DNA of 9,534 nt from Desulfuromusa sp. GTDB lineage: Bacteria > Desulfobacterota > Desulfuromonadia > Desulfuromonadales > Geopsychrobacteraceae. The stretch lies in contig JAGGWI010000141.1 in assembly GCA_021157505.1 (NCBI GenBank), positions 1 to 9,534 of the forward strand, written 5' to 3'. The notes beneath the pieces are model-generated. The model did not search any database. It was not told where the DNA came from and was given only the letters and a program-made list of their open reading frames with translations. The position numbers and the translations under genes are program-made. Positions 1-5,585 of this stretch are shown one piece after another; position 1 is the stretch's first letter, and the number at the start of each line of letters is the position of its first letter.

Positions 1-710
1 CCGAGTAAGGCACCAAACCCCTGCCGCTCCAGTTCCCGACGATCCAGCAGTTTGGCACGGATCCCAACCTGTTCCGCCATGGCAACCGCTTGCATCGCCA
101 GATATTCCGGGGATTTCAGATTTCCTGGGGCATTGACCAGATCACGGGCAAAGCAGACGCCAGAGATGATAGCTTCAGCTTCCACTACGGCAGCTTTCGC
201 CACTGCAGTATTCTCCCCGGCAGCAATCAACAATTCAACCTGCTTCAGGGCAACCGGTTGCCCCGGCTTATCCTTGGGCAAATAGCGATCATAACGATAA
301 TCTGCCAGCAAAACCCCTTCAGCAATCGCTTGAATTCGGTCGCCCAGATCAGCTTTCTTCATCGAGATCTGTGGTAAAGCCAGCAGAAAACTATCCAGCT
401 GTTTTTCCGCCAACAGCTTCGCCATGCGACTGGTGGTTTGCCGTAAAGTGCGCAGGGAAAAGTCAGCTTCCTTTCCCAATCCAACCAGTAAAATTCGTTC
501 AGCAAGAGCCTTTGATCCACCGTGAAGCAATAAAACTTCATCTTTGTTGCCACTGAATTCTTTACTCTTGGTGGCCCGCTGCAAAGCGCCATCCAGTTGT
601 TGATCAACCTTTAACAACTGTTCTTCTTTGGTCTTTCCACTGAAAACCCCGAAAACCAGACAAGTGGTTTTCTGTTGCAGTGCAGCCCCTTTTTTAACTG
701 TTATTTTCAT
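1..710 (-). CDS. pepA: Leucyl aminopeptidase (M17 family), N-terminal part, cut by window edge
   Basis: Cytosolic M17 metallo-aminopeptidases remove N-terminal residues from peptides using two metal ions. My translation of the reverse strand gives 236 complete codons from the ATG at 710-708 with no stop. Residues 1-170 look like the poorly conserved M17 N-terminal domain. Residues 188-204 (ARDLVNAPGNLKSPEYL) match the conserved linker at the entrance to the catalytic domain (R-LVN-P-N--P-YLA in the family). YRYDRYLPK at 138-146 also fits. The metal ligands lie further on and are outside the window, so activity cannot be judged. Family members are about 480-510 aa, so roughly half is missing. 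An SD-like GGAAAGG lies 8 nt before the ATG on the minus strand. The gene is preceded by the DUF559 repeat cassette, whose edge is only 33 bp upstream. I see no convincing promoter in that gap. Confidence 0.9.
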   Translation of the reverse strand, partial: MKITVKKGAALQQKTTCLVFGVFSGKTKEEQLLKVDQQLDGALQRATKSKEFSGNKDEVLLLHGGSKALAERILLVGLGKEADFSLRTLRQTTSRMAKLLAEKQLDSFLLALPQISMKKADLGDRIQAIAEGVLLADYRYDRYLPKDKPGQPVALKQVELLIAAGENTAVAKAAVVEAEAIISGVCFARDLVNAPGNLKSPEYLAMQAVAMAEQVGIRAKLLDRRELERQGFGALL

Positions 711-742
711 GTTAAATACCTTTCCACTTCTTGATAATAAAC

Positions 743-819
743 AAATCCCCCTCAATCCCCCTTTGCTAAAGTGGGAAGCTAGAATCCCCCCTTTGGAAAA
801 GGGGGGTTAGGGGGGATTT
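743..819. repeat. Compound C-tract/G-tract palindrome, left copy flanking DUF559
   Basis: This 77-bp element is built from nested palindromes. The outer arms AAATCCCCC (743-751) and GGGGGATTT (811-819) are perfectly complementary. Inside are two hairpins: 757-775 (CCCCCTTT-gct-AAAGTGGG, one mismatch) and 786-806 (CCCCCCTTT-gga-AAAGGGGGG, perfect 9-bp stem). The first 36 bp (743-778) recur as a direct repeat at 1178-1213 with 34 of 36 identical bases. On the minus strand the element directly follows the DUF559 stop codon, whose TAA overlaps its last bases. It could act as a transcription-stopping or insulating structure before pepA, but no T-run follows. It resembles a MITE- or REP-like element. 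Confidence 0.85.
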
Positions 820-1177
820 AAAACCTGCAGCTCATCCACCGAAAAATCTGTTCGACAACAGCATCAGTCTCACTCAGAACCTGCCGGTTATCAAACCTCA
901 ACACGGTCAGACCAAGCTCAGCGAGGAACTCGTCTCTGAGTTCGTCCCGCACCCTATGCTCCATCCCCAGATGCTGACTGCCATCCACCTCAATGACCAG
1001 ACATACTGCTGGGGCATAAAAATCGACGATAAAGTTCCCTATCGGCTTCTGACGATAGAATTGTATTTCCTGCAATTGCTTACGTCGTAATCGTGACCAC
1101 AGCAATCGTTCAGCCTCGGTCACATTGTTACGCAAATTTCTCGAAGACTCTTTTAACGCATTATTATATCCGAGCAT
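818..1177 (-). CDS. DUF559 endonuclease-domain protein (Vsr-like PD-(D/E)XK fold)
   Basis: This 119-aa single-domain protein belongs to the DUF559 family, which is related to Vsr very-short-patch-repair endonucleases. Visible family marks, in order, are NNVTEAERLLWSRLR (17-31, with the conserved T-E-AE-LW), FYRQKPIGNFIVDFYAP (40-56), VIEVDGSQH (61-69) and LGLTVLRFDNRQVL (88-101). The likely catalytic acids are E21, D52 and E63/D65 with Q68/H69, as in the PD-(D/E)XK arrangement. The protein is full length for the family. The ATG at 1177-1175 directly abuts a flanking repeat whose GAGG serves as SD about 7 nt upstream. The TAA stop at 820-818 overlaps the other repeat. The target DNA and biological role are unknown. 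No methylase or Vsr partner lies nearby, so a restriction-modification role is not indicated. Mobility with the repeats is my inference. Confidence 0.9.
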   Translation of the reverse strand: MLGYNNALKESSRNLRNNVTEAERLLWSRLRRKQLQEIQFYRQKPIGNFIVDFYAPAVCLVIEVDGSQHLGMEHRVRDELRDEFLAELGLTVLRFDNRQVLSETDAVVEQIFRWMSCRF

Positions 1178-1222
1178 AAATCCCCCTCGATCCCCCTTTG
1201 CTAAAGGGGGAAGATAATCTCC
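1178..1222. repeat. Compound palindrome, right copy flanking DUF559 (partly decayed)
   Basis: This is the second copy of the element at 743-819. Positions 1178-1213 match 743-778 at 34 of 36 bases (differences at 1189 and 1207). The copy contains a perfect hairpin, CCCCC-TTT-gct-AAA-GGGGG (1192-1210). Similarity fades through 1222, and the second hairpin and closing outer arm are missing, so this copy looks truncated. Its outer end (TAAATCCCCC from 1177) is the inverted counterpart of GGGGGATTTA at 811-820. The nuclease gene is therefore bordered by inverted repeats. On the minus strand it carries the ribosome binding site of the DUF559 gene. Confidence 0.8.
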
Positions 1223-1249
1223 CGGTCATGGCGCGTAAGGCTATGTTCG

Positions 1250-2290
1250 CTATTTCTTCGTCAATTCATCCAACGCCGCAGCAACCTCATGAGTTGCTGA
1301 ATCGACGCTTTCCAGCTTAATTTCGACCCGCTGTTCCGGCAAAGTGTGGAGATAGAGGGGGTCATAATAGCGCACCATCAGCTCGCGTACCAGTTTGTCC
1401 CATTGTCCACTATCGAGAAGATCGAGGAACTCGGCGACAACTTTGCCTCCCAACCGCTCTTTCAGTGCATTGATCGGTTTCTCAAATTGTTCCTTCAATT
1501 GATCGAGAGCAGGGTAATCTTCCAGAATAATCTGTGTCCGCACCTCAAGAGATGCGGTGATCCACAGGCTGGGTTGGATCTGCATGGCCTGATGAAAGGT
1601 TTTCGGCACCAGAACCCGGCCAATATGGAGGCTCTCCCCTTCGGTGACCAGATAGGGGCTCTCTTTCAGCTCTTCCAACCGCGCCCAGAGGAGTGCTTCA
1701 AACTTTTTCTGTGACGGTTGCGGTTCCAGTCCCAGCGCACCAAAGGCACTGCCCCGGTGGTTGGCCAACCCTTCGAGATCGACAACTGGATAATCCATTT
1801 TTGCCAGTTGTTGCAGAACTCTGGTTTTCCCTGTTCCGGTCAATCCTCGCAGAACAAAAACCGGTGGCCACTGCTGCTGTTCAAAATAATCGAGTATTTT
1901 ACGCCGGAACCCTTTGTGGCCACCCAGCAGTTGCCGAGCTGGAATCCCTGCCAGGTTCATAAATGAGGTCATCGCCAGCGAACGCATCCCGCCACGCCAG
2001 CAGAAAACAATCACCGGTCCGGGATATCCCTCACGCAACTCCTCAACCCGATCCATCAGCATAGGGATATTCGGTGCGACCAGCTTCACCCCCAGCTTAC
2101 GGGCATCCCGTTTTCCCTGCTGCTTAAATACTGTTCCAATTTCGATCCGTTCCTCATTACTGAAGATCGGCACATTCACCGCACCGGGGATGGTCACTTC
2201 GGCAAACTCCGCCGGAGTCCGGACATCAATAATCAGAGCACCTTTGCGTTGCTGATCCAGAGCTTTATTGAGTTCAACCGTTTCTTGCAT
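1250..2290 (-). CDS. selU (mnmH): tRNA 2-selenouridine synthase
   Basis: SelU converts the 2-thiouridine at wobble position 34 of the Lys, Glu and Gln tRNAs to 2-selenouridine, using selenophosphate from SelD and passing through a geranylated intermediate. The 346-aa product has the typical two-domain plan. A rhodanese domain covers about 1-135, with IIDVRTPAEF at 20-29, IPGAVNVP at 34-41 and the catalytic loop FCWRGGMRS at 96-104. Its active cysteine is C97, the same number as in the E. coli protein. A P-loop domain follows, with GLTGTGKT at 149-156 and DLEGLANHRGSAFG at 171-184. The length is normal and nothing is missing. Start is the ATG at 2290-2288, with GGAA about 8-10 nt upstream on the minus strand. 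selD is not in the window. Its presence implies that the host uses selenium. It is divergent from the initiator tRNA gene. Confidence 0.96.
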   Translation of the reverse strand: MQETVELNKALDQQRKGALIIDVRTPAEFAEVTIPGAVNVPIFSNEERIEIGTVFKQQGKRDARKLGVKLVAPNIPMLMDRVEELREGYPGPVIVFCWRGGMRSLAMTSFMNLAGIPARQLLGGHKGFRRKILDYFEQQQWPPVFVLRGLTGTGKTRVLQQLAKMDYPVVDLEGLANHRGSAFGALGLEPQPSQKKFEALLWARLEELKESPYLVTEGESLHIGRVLVPKTFHQAMQIQPSLWITASLEVRTQIILEDYPALDQLKEQFEKPINALKERLGGKVVAEFLDLLDSGQWDKLVRELMVRYYDPLYLHTLPEQRVEIKLESVDSATHEVAAALDELTKK

Positions 2291-2305
2291 CTGCTATTCC
2301 AATAT

Positions 2306-2324
2306 AATTATTACAATCATTATC
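2306..2324. promoter_or_regulatory. Possible Fur-like box upstream of selU
   Basis: The 19 bases ending in AATCATTATC match the classical Fur consensus GATAATGATAATCATTATC at 15 of 19 positions, including the whole right half-site. The site lies 16-34 bp upstream of the selU start codon. The region is AT-rich, so chance similarity is a real possibility, and iron control of selU is not something I know as established. Confidence 0.25.
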
Positions 2325-2396
2325 ACTAACCGTTGATGGTTCTACACCAATAAGCCCGGCTGACACAATAGCCGGTCAAAAAAAGAACAAAACCAG

Positions 2397-2425
2397 TTGA
2401 CCGCAGCAGTTAATTCCGCTACTGT
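2397..2425 (+). promoter_or_regulatory. Candidate sigma-70 promoter for the initiator tRNA
   Basis: A -35 box TTGACC (2397-2402) and a -10-like TACTGT (2420-2425) are separated by exactly 17 bp. This predicts a start at about 2432, a few bases before the mature tRNA at 2439. The -35 is strong (5/6) and the -10 weak (TA...T conserved). Position and spacing fit a stable-RNA promoter. Confidence 0.5.
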
Positions 2426-2438
2426 CGGCAACCGTTGT

Positions 2439-2515
<77 letters not shown>

Positions 2516-2526
2516 AAAAAAATCAA

Positions 2527-2557
2527 GGAGATCACCAATCGGTGGTCTCCTTTTTTT
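2527..2557 (+). terminator. Rho-independent terminator of the initiator tRNA
   Basis: GGAGATCACC (2527-2536) pairs with GGTGGTCTCC (2541-2550) over 10 bp with one T-G wobble and an AATC loop. Seven Ts follow (2551-2557). It starts 12 nt after the tRNA CCA end. Confidence 0.93.
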
Positions 2558-2634
2558 GTGTTACTTCCAATTAGATCGGATAAGATAGATAAACTGTCTC
2601 CAGAACTCCCAGAACTCCAGAATCAGGTAACAGG

Positions 2635-2644
2635 AAATCAATTG
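2635..2644 (+). promoter_or_regulatory. Ribosome binding site supporting a TTG start for the pseudouridine synthase
   Basis: AGGAA at 2633-2637 lies 4-5 nt before TTG at 2642-2644. The only earlier start, GTG at 2558, sits at the end of the tRNA terminator T-run with no SD. The TTG start also gives the usual length for this subfamily (230 aa). Confidence 0.5.
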
Positions 2645-3334
2645 GATCATCTGCGCAAAAATAAACGGCAGCCAAAAGGACTCACCATTCTACATGAGGA
2701 CAAGGATATCCTTGTAGTGGAGAAACCAGCCGGACTGCTGACCATCGGCACTGAGCGAAATAAATCGAGAACGGTTCACTATCTGCTCAATGATTATGTC
2801 CGTAAGGGTAATCCGAAATCACGAAACCGGGTCTATGTGGTTCATCGTTTGGATCAGGACACCTCCGGGATCCTGCTGTTTGCTAAAAGCGAACCGGCCA
2901 AGAAATTCTTGCAGGAGCACTGGGAGCAGACCGATAAGTACTATCTGGCTATCGTCCAAGGTCGGCTGACATCAAAAGAGGGGACGATCTCCACCTATCT
3001 GGCCGAGAATGCCGCCCACAGGGTCTACTCAACTCCTGATACTGCCAGGGGGAAGCTTTCCCATACGGCCTACAAGGTGATGAGAGAGACCAAAGGTTTC
3101 AGCCTGTTGGAGATTCATCTCCTGACCGGTCGGAAACACCAGATCCGTGTCCATTTTGCCGAAAAAGGGCATCCTGTCGCAGGGGACAACAAATACGGAA
3201 ATGGAAAAAATGTTTCGAAACGGCTTGCACTCCATGCCCGATCAATTTCTTTCACTCACCCCTTCAGCGGCAAACAAATGACCTTTGACACCGGGATGCC
3301 GGAGGATTTTGTCAGACTACTCGGTAAACTGTAA
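2642..3334 (+). CDS. RluA-family RNA pseudouridine synthase
   Basis: The enzyme isomerises specific uridines to pseudouridine in rRNA or tRNA in the cytoplasm. With the TTG start the product is 230 aa. There is no N-terminal S4 domain. The catalytic domain begins at about residue 13 (GLTILHEDKDILVVEKPAGLL). The active-site motif VHRLDQDTSGILLFAK (67-82) carries the catalytic aspartate D71. GRKHQIRVHF (163-172), HPVAGDNKYG (177-186) and LALHA (195-199) complete the family signature. The frame is open upstream to a GTG at 2558, which would add 28 residues that look non-conserved and overlap the tRNA terminator region. The exact target (RluA, TruC or another type) cannot be assigned from sequence. 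It follows the fMet tRNA on the same strand but lies beyond its terminator, so it needs its own promoter. I did not find a clear one. Confidence 0.92.
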   Translation: MDHLRKNKRQPKGLTILHEDKDILVVEKPAGLLTIGTERNKSRTVHYLLNDYVRKGNPKSRNRVYVVHRLDQDTSGILLFAKSEPAKKFLQEHWEQTDKYYLAIVQGRLTSKEGTISTYLAENAAHRVYSTPDTARGKLSHTAYKVMRETKGFSLLEIHLLTGRKHQIRVHFAEKGHPVAGDNKYGNGKNVSKRLALHARSISFTHPFSGKQMTFDTGMPEDFVRLLGKL

Positions 3335-3389
3335 TCGTGATCATGAAGACCCCCTTCGCACAATCTTTTATCCTCACGCGGATCTTTGG

Positions 3390-3444
3390 GGACGTAGTGG
3401 ATAAATCCCATTACTCCAGAAAGGTGGATTTATCAACTACGTCC
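3390..3444. repeat. Long imperfect palindrome, REP/REPIN-like
   Basis: The arms 3390-3408 and 3426-3444 are 19 bp each, complementary at 18 of 19 positions (G3399/A3435 mismatch), around a 17-base loop. Each arm contains GGACGTAGT at its outer end. A GTAG tetranucleotide next to a hairpin is typical of REP sequences handled by RAYT (Y1) transposases, so this may be two REP units facing each other. It lies 55 bp after the pseudouridine synthase stop. No T-run follows, so it is not a standard intrinsic terminator, though it may still slow 3' exonucleases. Confidence 0.75.
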
Positions 3445-3540
3445 ATCTATGGTCCCAAAATCTCTTCTTTGCCATCAACGGCGGCATCAAACTGCAGTAC
3501 CTTTTCCCTTTTGCTGATGGTTAGCAGGCCAGCGCACTAT

Positions 3541-3569
3541 ATGAAAAAATCACCGCCTTATTTGATAAT
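3541..3569 (+). promoter_or_regulatory. Weak candidate sigma-70 promoter for the glycosyltransferase
   Basis: ATGAAA (4/6 to TTGACA) at 3541-3546 and GATAAT (5/6 to TATAAT) at 3564-3569 are spaced 17 bp apart. The predicted start at about 3576 would give a leader of about 175 nt holding the CTGC/GCAG hairpins. This is pattern matching only. Confidence 0.3.
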
Positions 3570-3752
3570 GGGAAGGCACCGGACAAACTTGCACCCTAGA
3601 TACAATGTAGAAGGATTTGCAGACTGTCTGCCCATCTGCTATTTTGAGCAGATTAATTTATGGAAAATCTGGCCCGGCTCCAGAAACAACCGATGGACAA
3701 CAAATGTTTTATTGTTCCAACAACTATCAACCAGTTGCAAAGCAGGATAAAA

Positions 3753-5393
3753 GTGCTGACTCGTACTGCTAACAGAACACTGCTGCTGTTCGGCTTCACC
3801 CTGCTGTTGCTATTGCCGGCGGGGTCAATGCCGCTGATGGAAAGTACCGAGGCACGCTACGCCGAGATTGCCCGGGAGATGATAGTTTCCGGAAATTATC
3901 TCGAACCACACTTTAACGCCATCAAACATTTTCACAAGCCCCCACTAGCCTACTGGCTGACAGCAGCAGGCTTCAAAATCTTTGGTTTGAACAACTTTGG
4001 TGCCCGGTTCTTCTGTGTATTGGCAGCTGTTCTGGCTGTATTCTACCTGTATCGCACCGCCTGTTTGCTGTTGAAAAATGAGCAGCAGGCGCTACTGGCA
4101 AGTTACATCTTCAGCTCCTCGCTACTGTTTCTGGTTGTTTCCAGACTTGCTTCGACAGAAATCTATCTCGTTACCTGTGTGGTTGCGGCTCAGTTCTACC
4201 TGCTGCGACAGGCCTTCGGCACCCGTGGGTGGCGCAACGCTCTGTTCTATGGTGTTTTTCTCGGCATTGGCTTTGCCATAAAGGGCCCCATAATCTTTCT
4301 CTTCACCCTGTTACCGGCTCTGATCGCTAAACTGTTCGATTCTCACCACCGACACTTATTCACATGGCGTGAGGTGGCTATTGCGGCCGCTGCTTTCTCC
4401 CTGATCGCACTTCCCTGGTACTTGATTGTGATCATCAAGAACCCCGGACTGCTCGAATATTTCCTCAAAGTGCAAACGGTCGATCGCGTCATAACCGACC
4501 GGTTCCGCCGCTATGAACCTCCCTGGTATTTTTTCTACATCTTTGCTGTAACTTTTTTCCCCTATACTTTATTTCTGCTCAAGGGGCTCTGGAACTGGAA
4601 AAAACTGTCGGAGCAGTTAAAACCTCTGCTGTTATATATTGCTCTACCAATGCTGGTCTTCTCCCTGGTCAAGGGAAAACATGCCACCTACATCCTCCCA
4701 TTTTATGGCAGTTGTGCAATATTGACCGCCGGGATGTTAGCTCGAGACAGCATGCCTCGATTACGTAACCTGATCGCCTGGCTGTTGCTGTTGCTGGCGC
4801 TGGCTCCTGCAATAGCGGGGTTTATTTATCCACCGCTTCGAGGGGTTTCAGCCTGGCTGATGCTGGCAGGATTGATGGGGTTCGTACTGTGGTGGCAGAT
4901 CTGGTCAACTCGCCGCCGCGAATCATACTGGGGATGGATCGTCGTGCTCATGGTTTTTCTCAGCGGCGTCGGTATCTGGGGAGCGGGTATTGCCGGACCG
5001 CAGATGCGTGGATACCAACAAATGGCAGCAGAGTTAAACCGTCGCGATCCGGAACAGCGGATGGAGACACTGGTATTTCGTGGTTATCTGCCATCGCTCT
5101 CGTTTTACCGCAATCACCTGGCAGTCATGGCCCTTTCTCGTAAACGGGAAATTCAGTTTCAACCCGCCAGCAGTTATCGTCCCTGGTACCTTTCAAACGA
5201 CGAGGAGCTCAAAGAATTTCTGACTGACCACCCCGAACTGTTTGTTGTTACTCGTAAGAAAACACTTGAGCTTTTTAAAGAAACTTATTCATACCAGTGT
5301 GAACCAGCTTTTATTCAACGTAAATATTCCGCTTATTTTTGCAAATCGATACCCGAACCGGAGCAAGAGAGCCCACTTCAAATCAAACAATGA
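3753..5393 (+). CDS. Glycosyltransferase family 39 (ArnT/PMT-like) integral membrane protein
   Basis: Enzymes of this family transfer a sugar from a polyprenyl-phosphate donor to lipid A, glycans or proteins on the outer face of the inner membrane. The product has an N-terminal membrane helix (8-25), the first periplasmic-loop motif ESTEARYAEIAREM (30-43), FHKPPLAYWLTAAGFKIFG (60-78), about a dozen hydrophobic segments up to about residue 430, and a polar C-terminal domain. The start is chosen at GTG 3753, with AGGA 5 nt upstream. This gives 546 aa, the usual size, and places the first helix near the N-terminus. An ATG at 3660 would add 31 polar residues without a good SD. In E. coli ArnT the motif reads TDESRYAE; here it is STEARYAE, so the loop aspartate is replaced by threonine while the glutamate stays. 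The sugar and acceptor are unknown. I would not call it arnT, because no arn genes are near. Confidence 0.88.
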   Translation: MLTRTANRTLLLFGFTLLLLLPAGSMPLMESTEARYAEIAREMIVSGNYLEPHFNAIKHFHKPPLAYWLTAAGFKIFGLNNFGARFFCVLAAVLAVFYLYRTACLLLKNEQQALLASYIFSSSLLFLVVSRLASTEIYLVTCVVAAQFYLLRQAFGTRGWRNALFYGVFLGIGFAIKGPIIFLFTLLPALIAKLFDSHHRHLFTWREVAIAAAAFSLIALPWYLIVIIKNPGLLEYFLKVQTVDRVITDRFRRYEPPWYFFYIFAVTFFPYTLFLLKGLWNWKKLSEQLKPLLLYIALPMLVFSLVKGKHATYILPFYGSCAILTAGMLARDSMPRLRNLIAWLLLLLALAPAIAGFIYPPLRGVSAWLMLAGLMGFVLWWQIWSTRRRESYWGWIVVLMVFLSGVGIWGAGIAGPQMRGYQQMAAELNRRDPEQRMETLVFRGYLPSLSFYRNHLAVMALSRKREIQFQPASSYRPWYLSNDEELKEFLTDHPELFVVTRKKTLELFKETYSYQCEPAFIQRKYSAYFCKSIPEPEQESPLQIKQ

Positions 5394-5585
5394 ATCCAGT
5401 GGAAATTTGCTGATCTGTTACTTACGTAGTCTTTGCCATCTCTAATAATATTTAATTAACATTAAAGGTGTTTTTTCTCTGAAAAAAAACTATTTTAGTG
5501 TATAGTGGGTCATTAAATTTAACTTACAGTTAATCAACCTTTCGGGCGATTCGGGTTGAAAGACCAGCAGTCAAAGAGGTTCCTG
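5394..5585. promoter_or_regulatory. Leader and candidate promoter of the Sel1-repeat gene
   Basis: The best -10 is TATAGT at 5501-5506, with a poor -35 CTGAAA at 5479-5484 (16-bp spacer). Just downstream is a short dyad TTAAC-ttaca-GTTAA (5519-5533). A leader hairpin follows, TCAACC (5534-5539) pairing with GGTTGA (5554-5559) around a 14-base loop. I compared the leader with the c-di-GMP-I riboswitch layout and found no match. No terminator is evident after the preceding gene. Confidence 0.35.

Larger units (their letters stand above)
3335..3752. other. Intergenic stretch with palindrome, possible decayed frame and leader hairpins
   Basis: About 420 bp separate the pseudouridine synthase from the likely start of the glycosyltransferase. 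An open frame at 3337-3750 gives a low-complexity product without family resemblance and I reject it. Another frame (frame 3, about 3405-3599) reads somewhat protein-like, for example WSQNLFFAINGGIKLQ and LYEKITALFDNGKAPDKLAP. It is interrupted by TAG at 3522 and ended by TAG at 3597, so it may be a gene remnant. I do not recognise it. The palindrome at 3390-3444, a weak promoter at 3541-3569 and the hairpin arms at 3619-3653 are listed separately. Confidence 0.5.

Noticed and set aside
52..377. Plus-strand open frames opposite pepA
   Set aside because: The minus strand encodes a clear M17 peptidase across the same bases.
818..1177. DUF559 gene as part of a restriction-modification or Vsr repair system
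   Set aside because: No DNA methylase or restriction gene is in the window. The neighbours are selU and pepA.
743..1222. CRISPR array
   Set aside because: There are only two repeat copies, separated by a gene, and the repeats are compound palindromes of a different kind.
2356..2375. Hairpin CCGGCT...AGCCGG between selU and the tRNA as a terminator
   Set aside because: The stem is six bp and A-rich sequence follows on the plus strand. On the minus strand the T-run lies before the hairpin, not after it.
3337..3750. Open frame of 137 codons between the pseudouridine synthase and the glycosyltransferase
   Set aside because: It starts right after the upstream stop, runs across the palindrome, shows no family motif and has odd composition. 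It overlaps the glycosyltransferase leader.
3660..3752. Upstream ATG 3660 as the glycosyltransferase start
   Set aside because: It would add 31 polar residues with only a weak SD. GTG 3753 has AGGA at a good distance and gives normal length. The upstream start is not fully excluded.
5534..5559. Leader hairpin before the Sel1 gene as a c-di-GMP riboswitch
   Set aside because: The conserved core and tetraloop-receptor layout of the GEMM-I class could not be found. Only a simple stem is visible.
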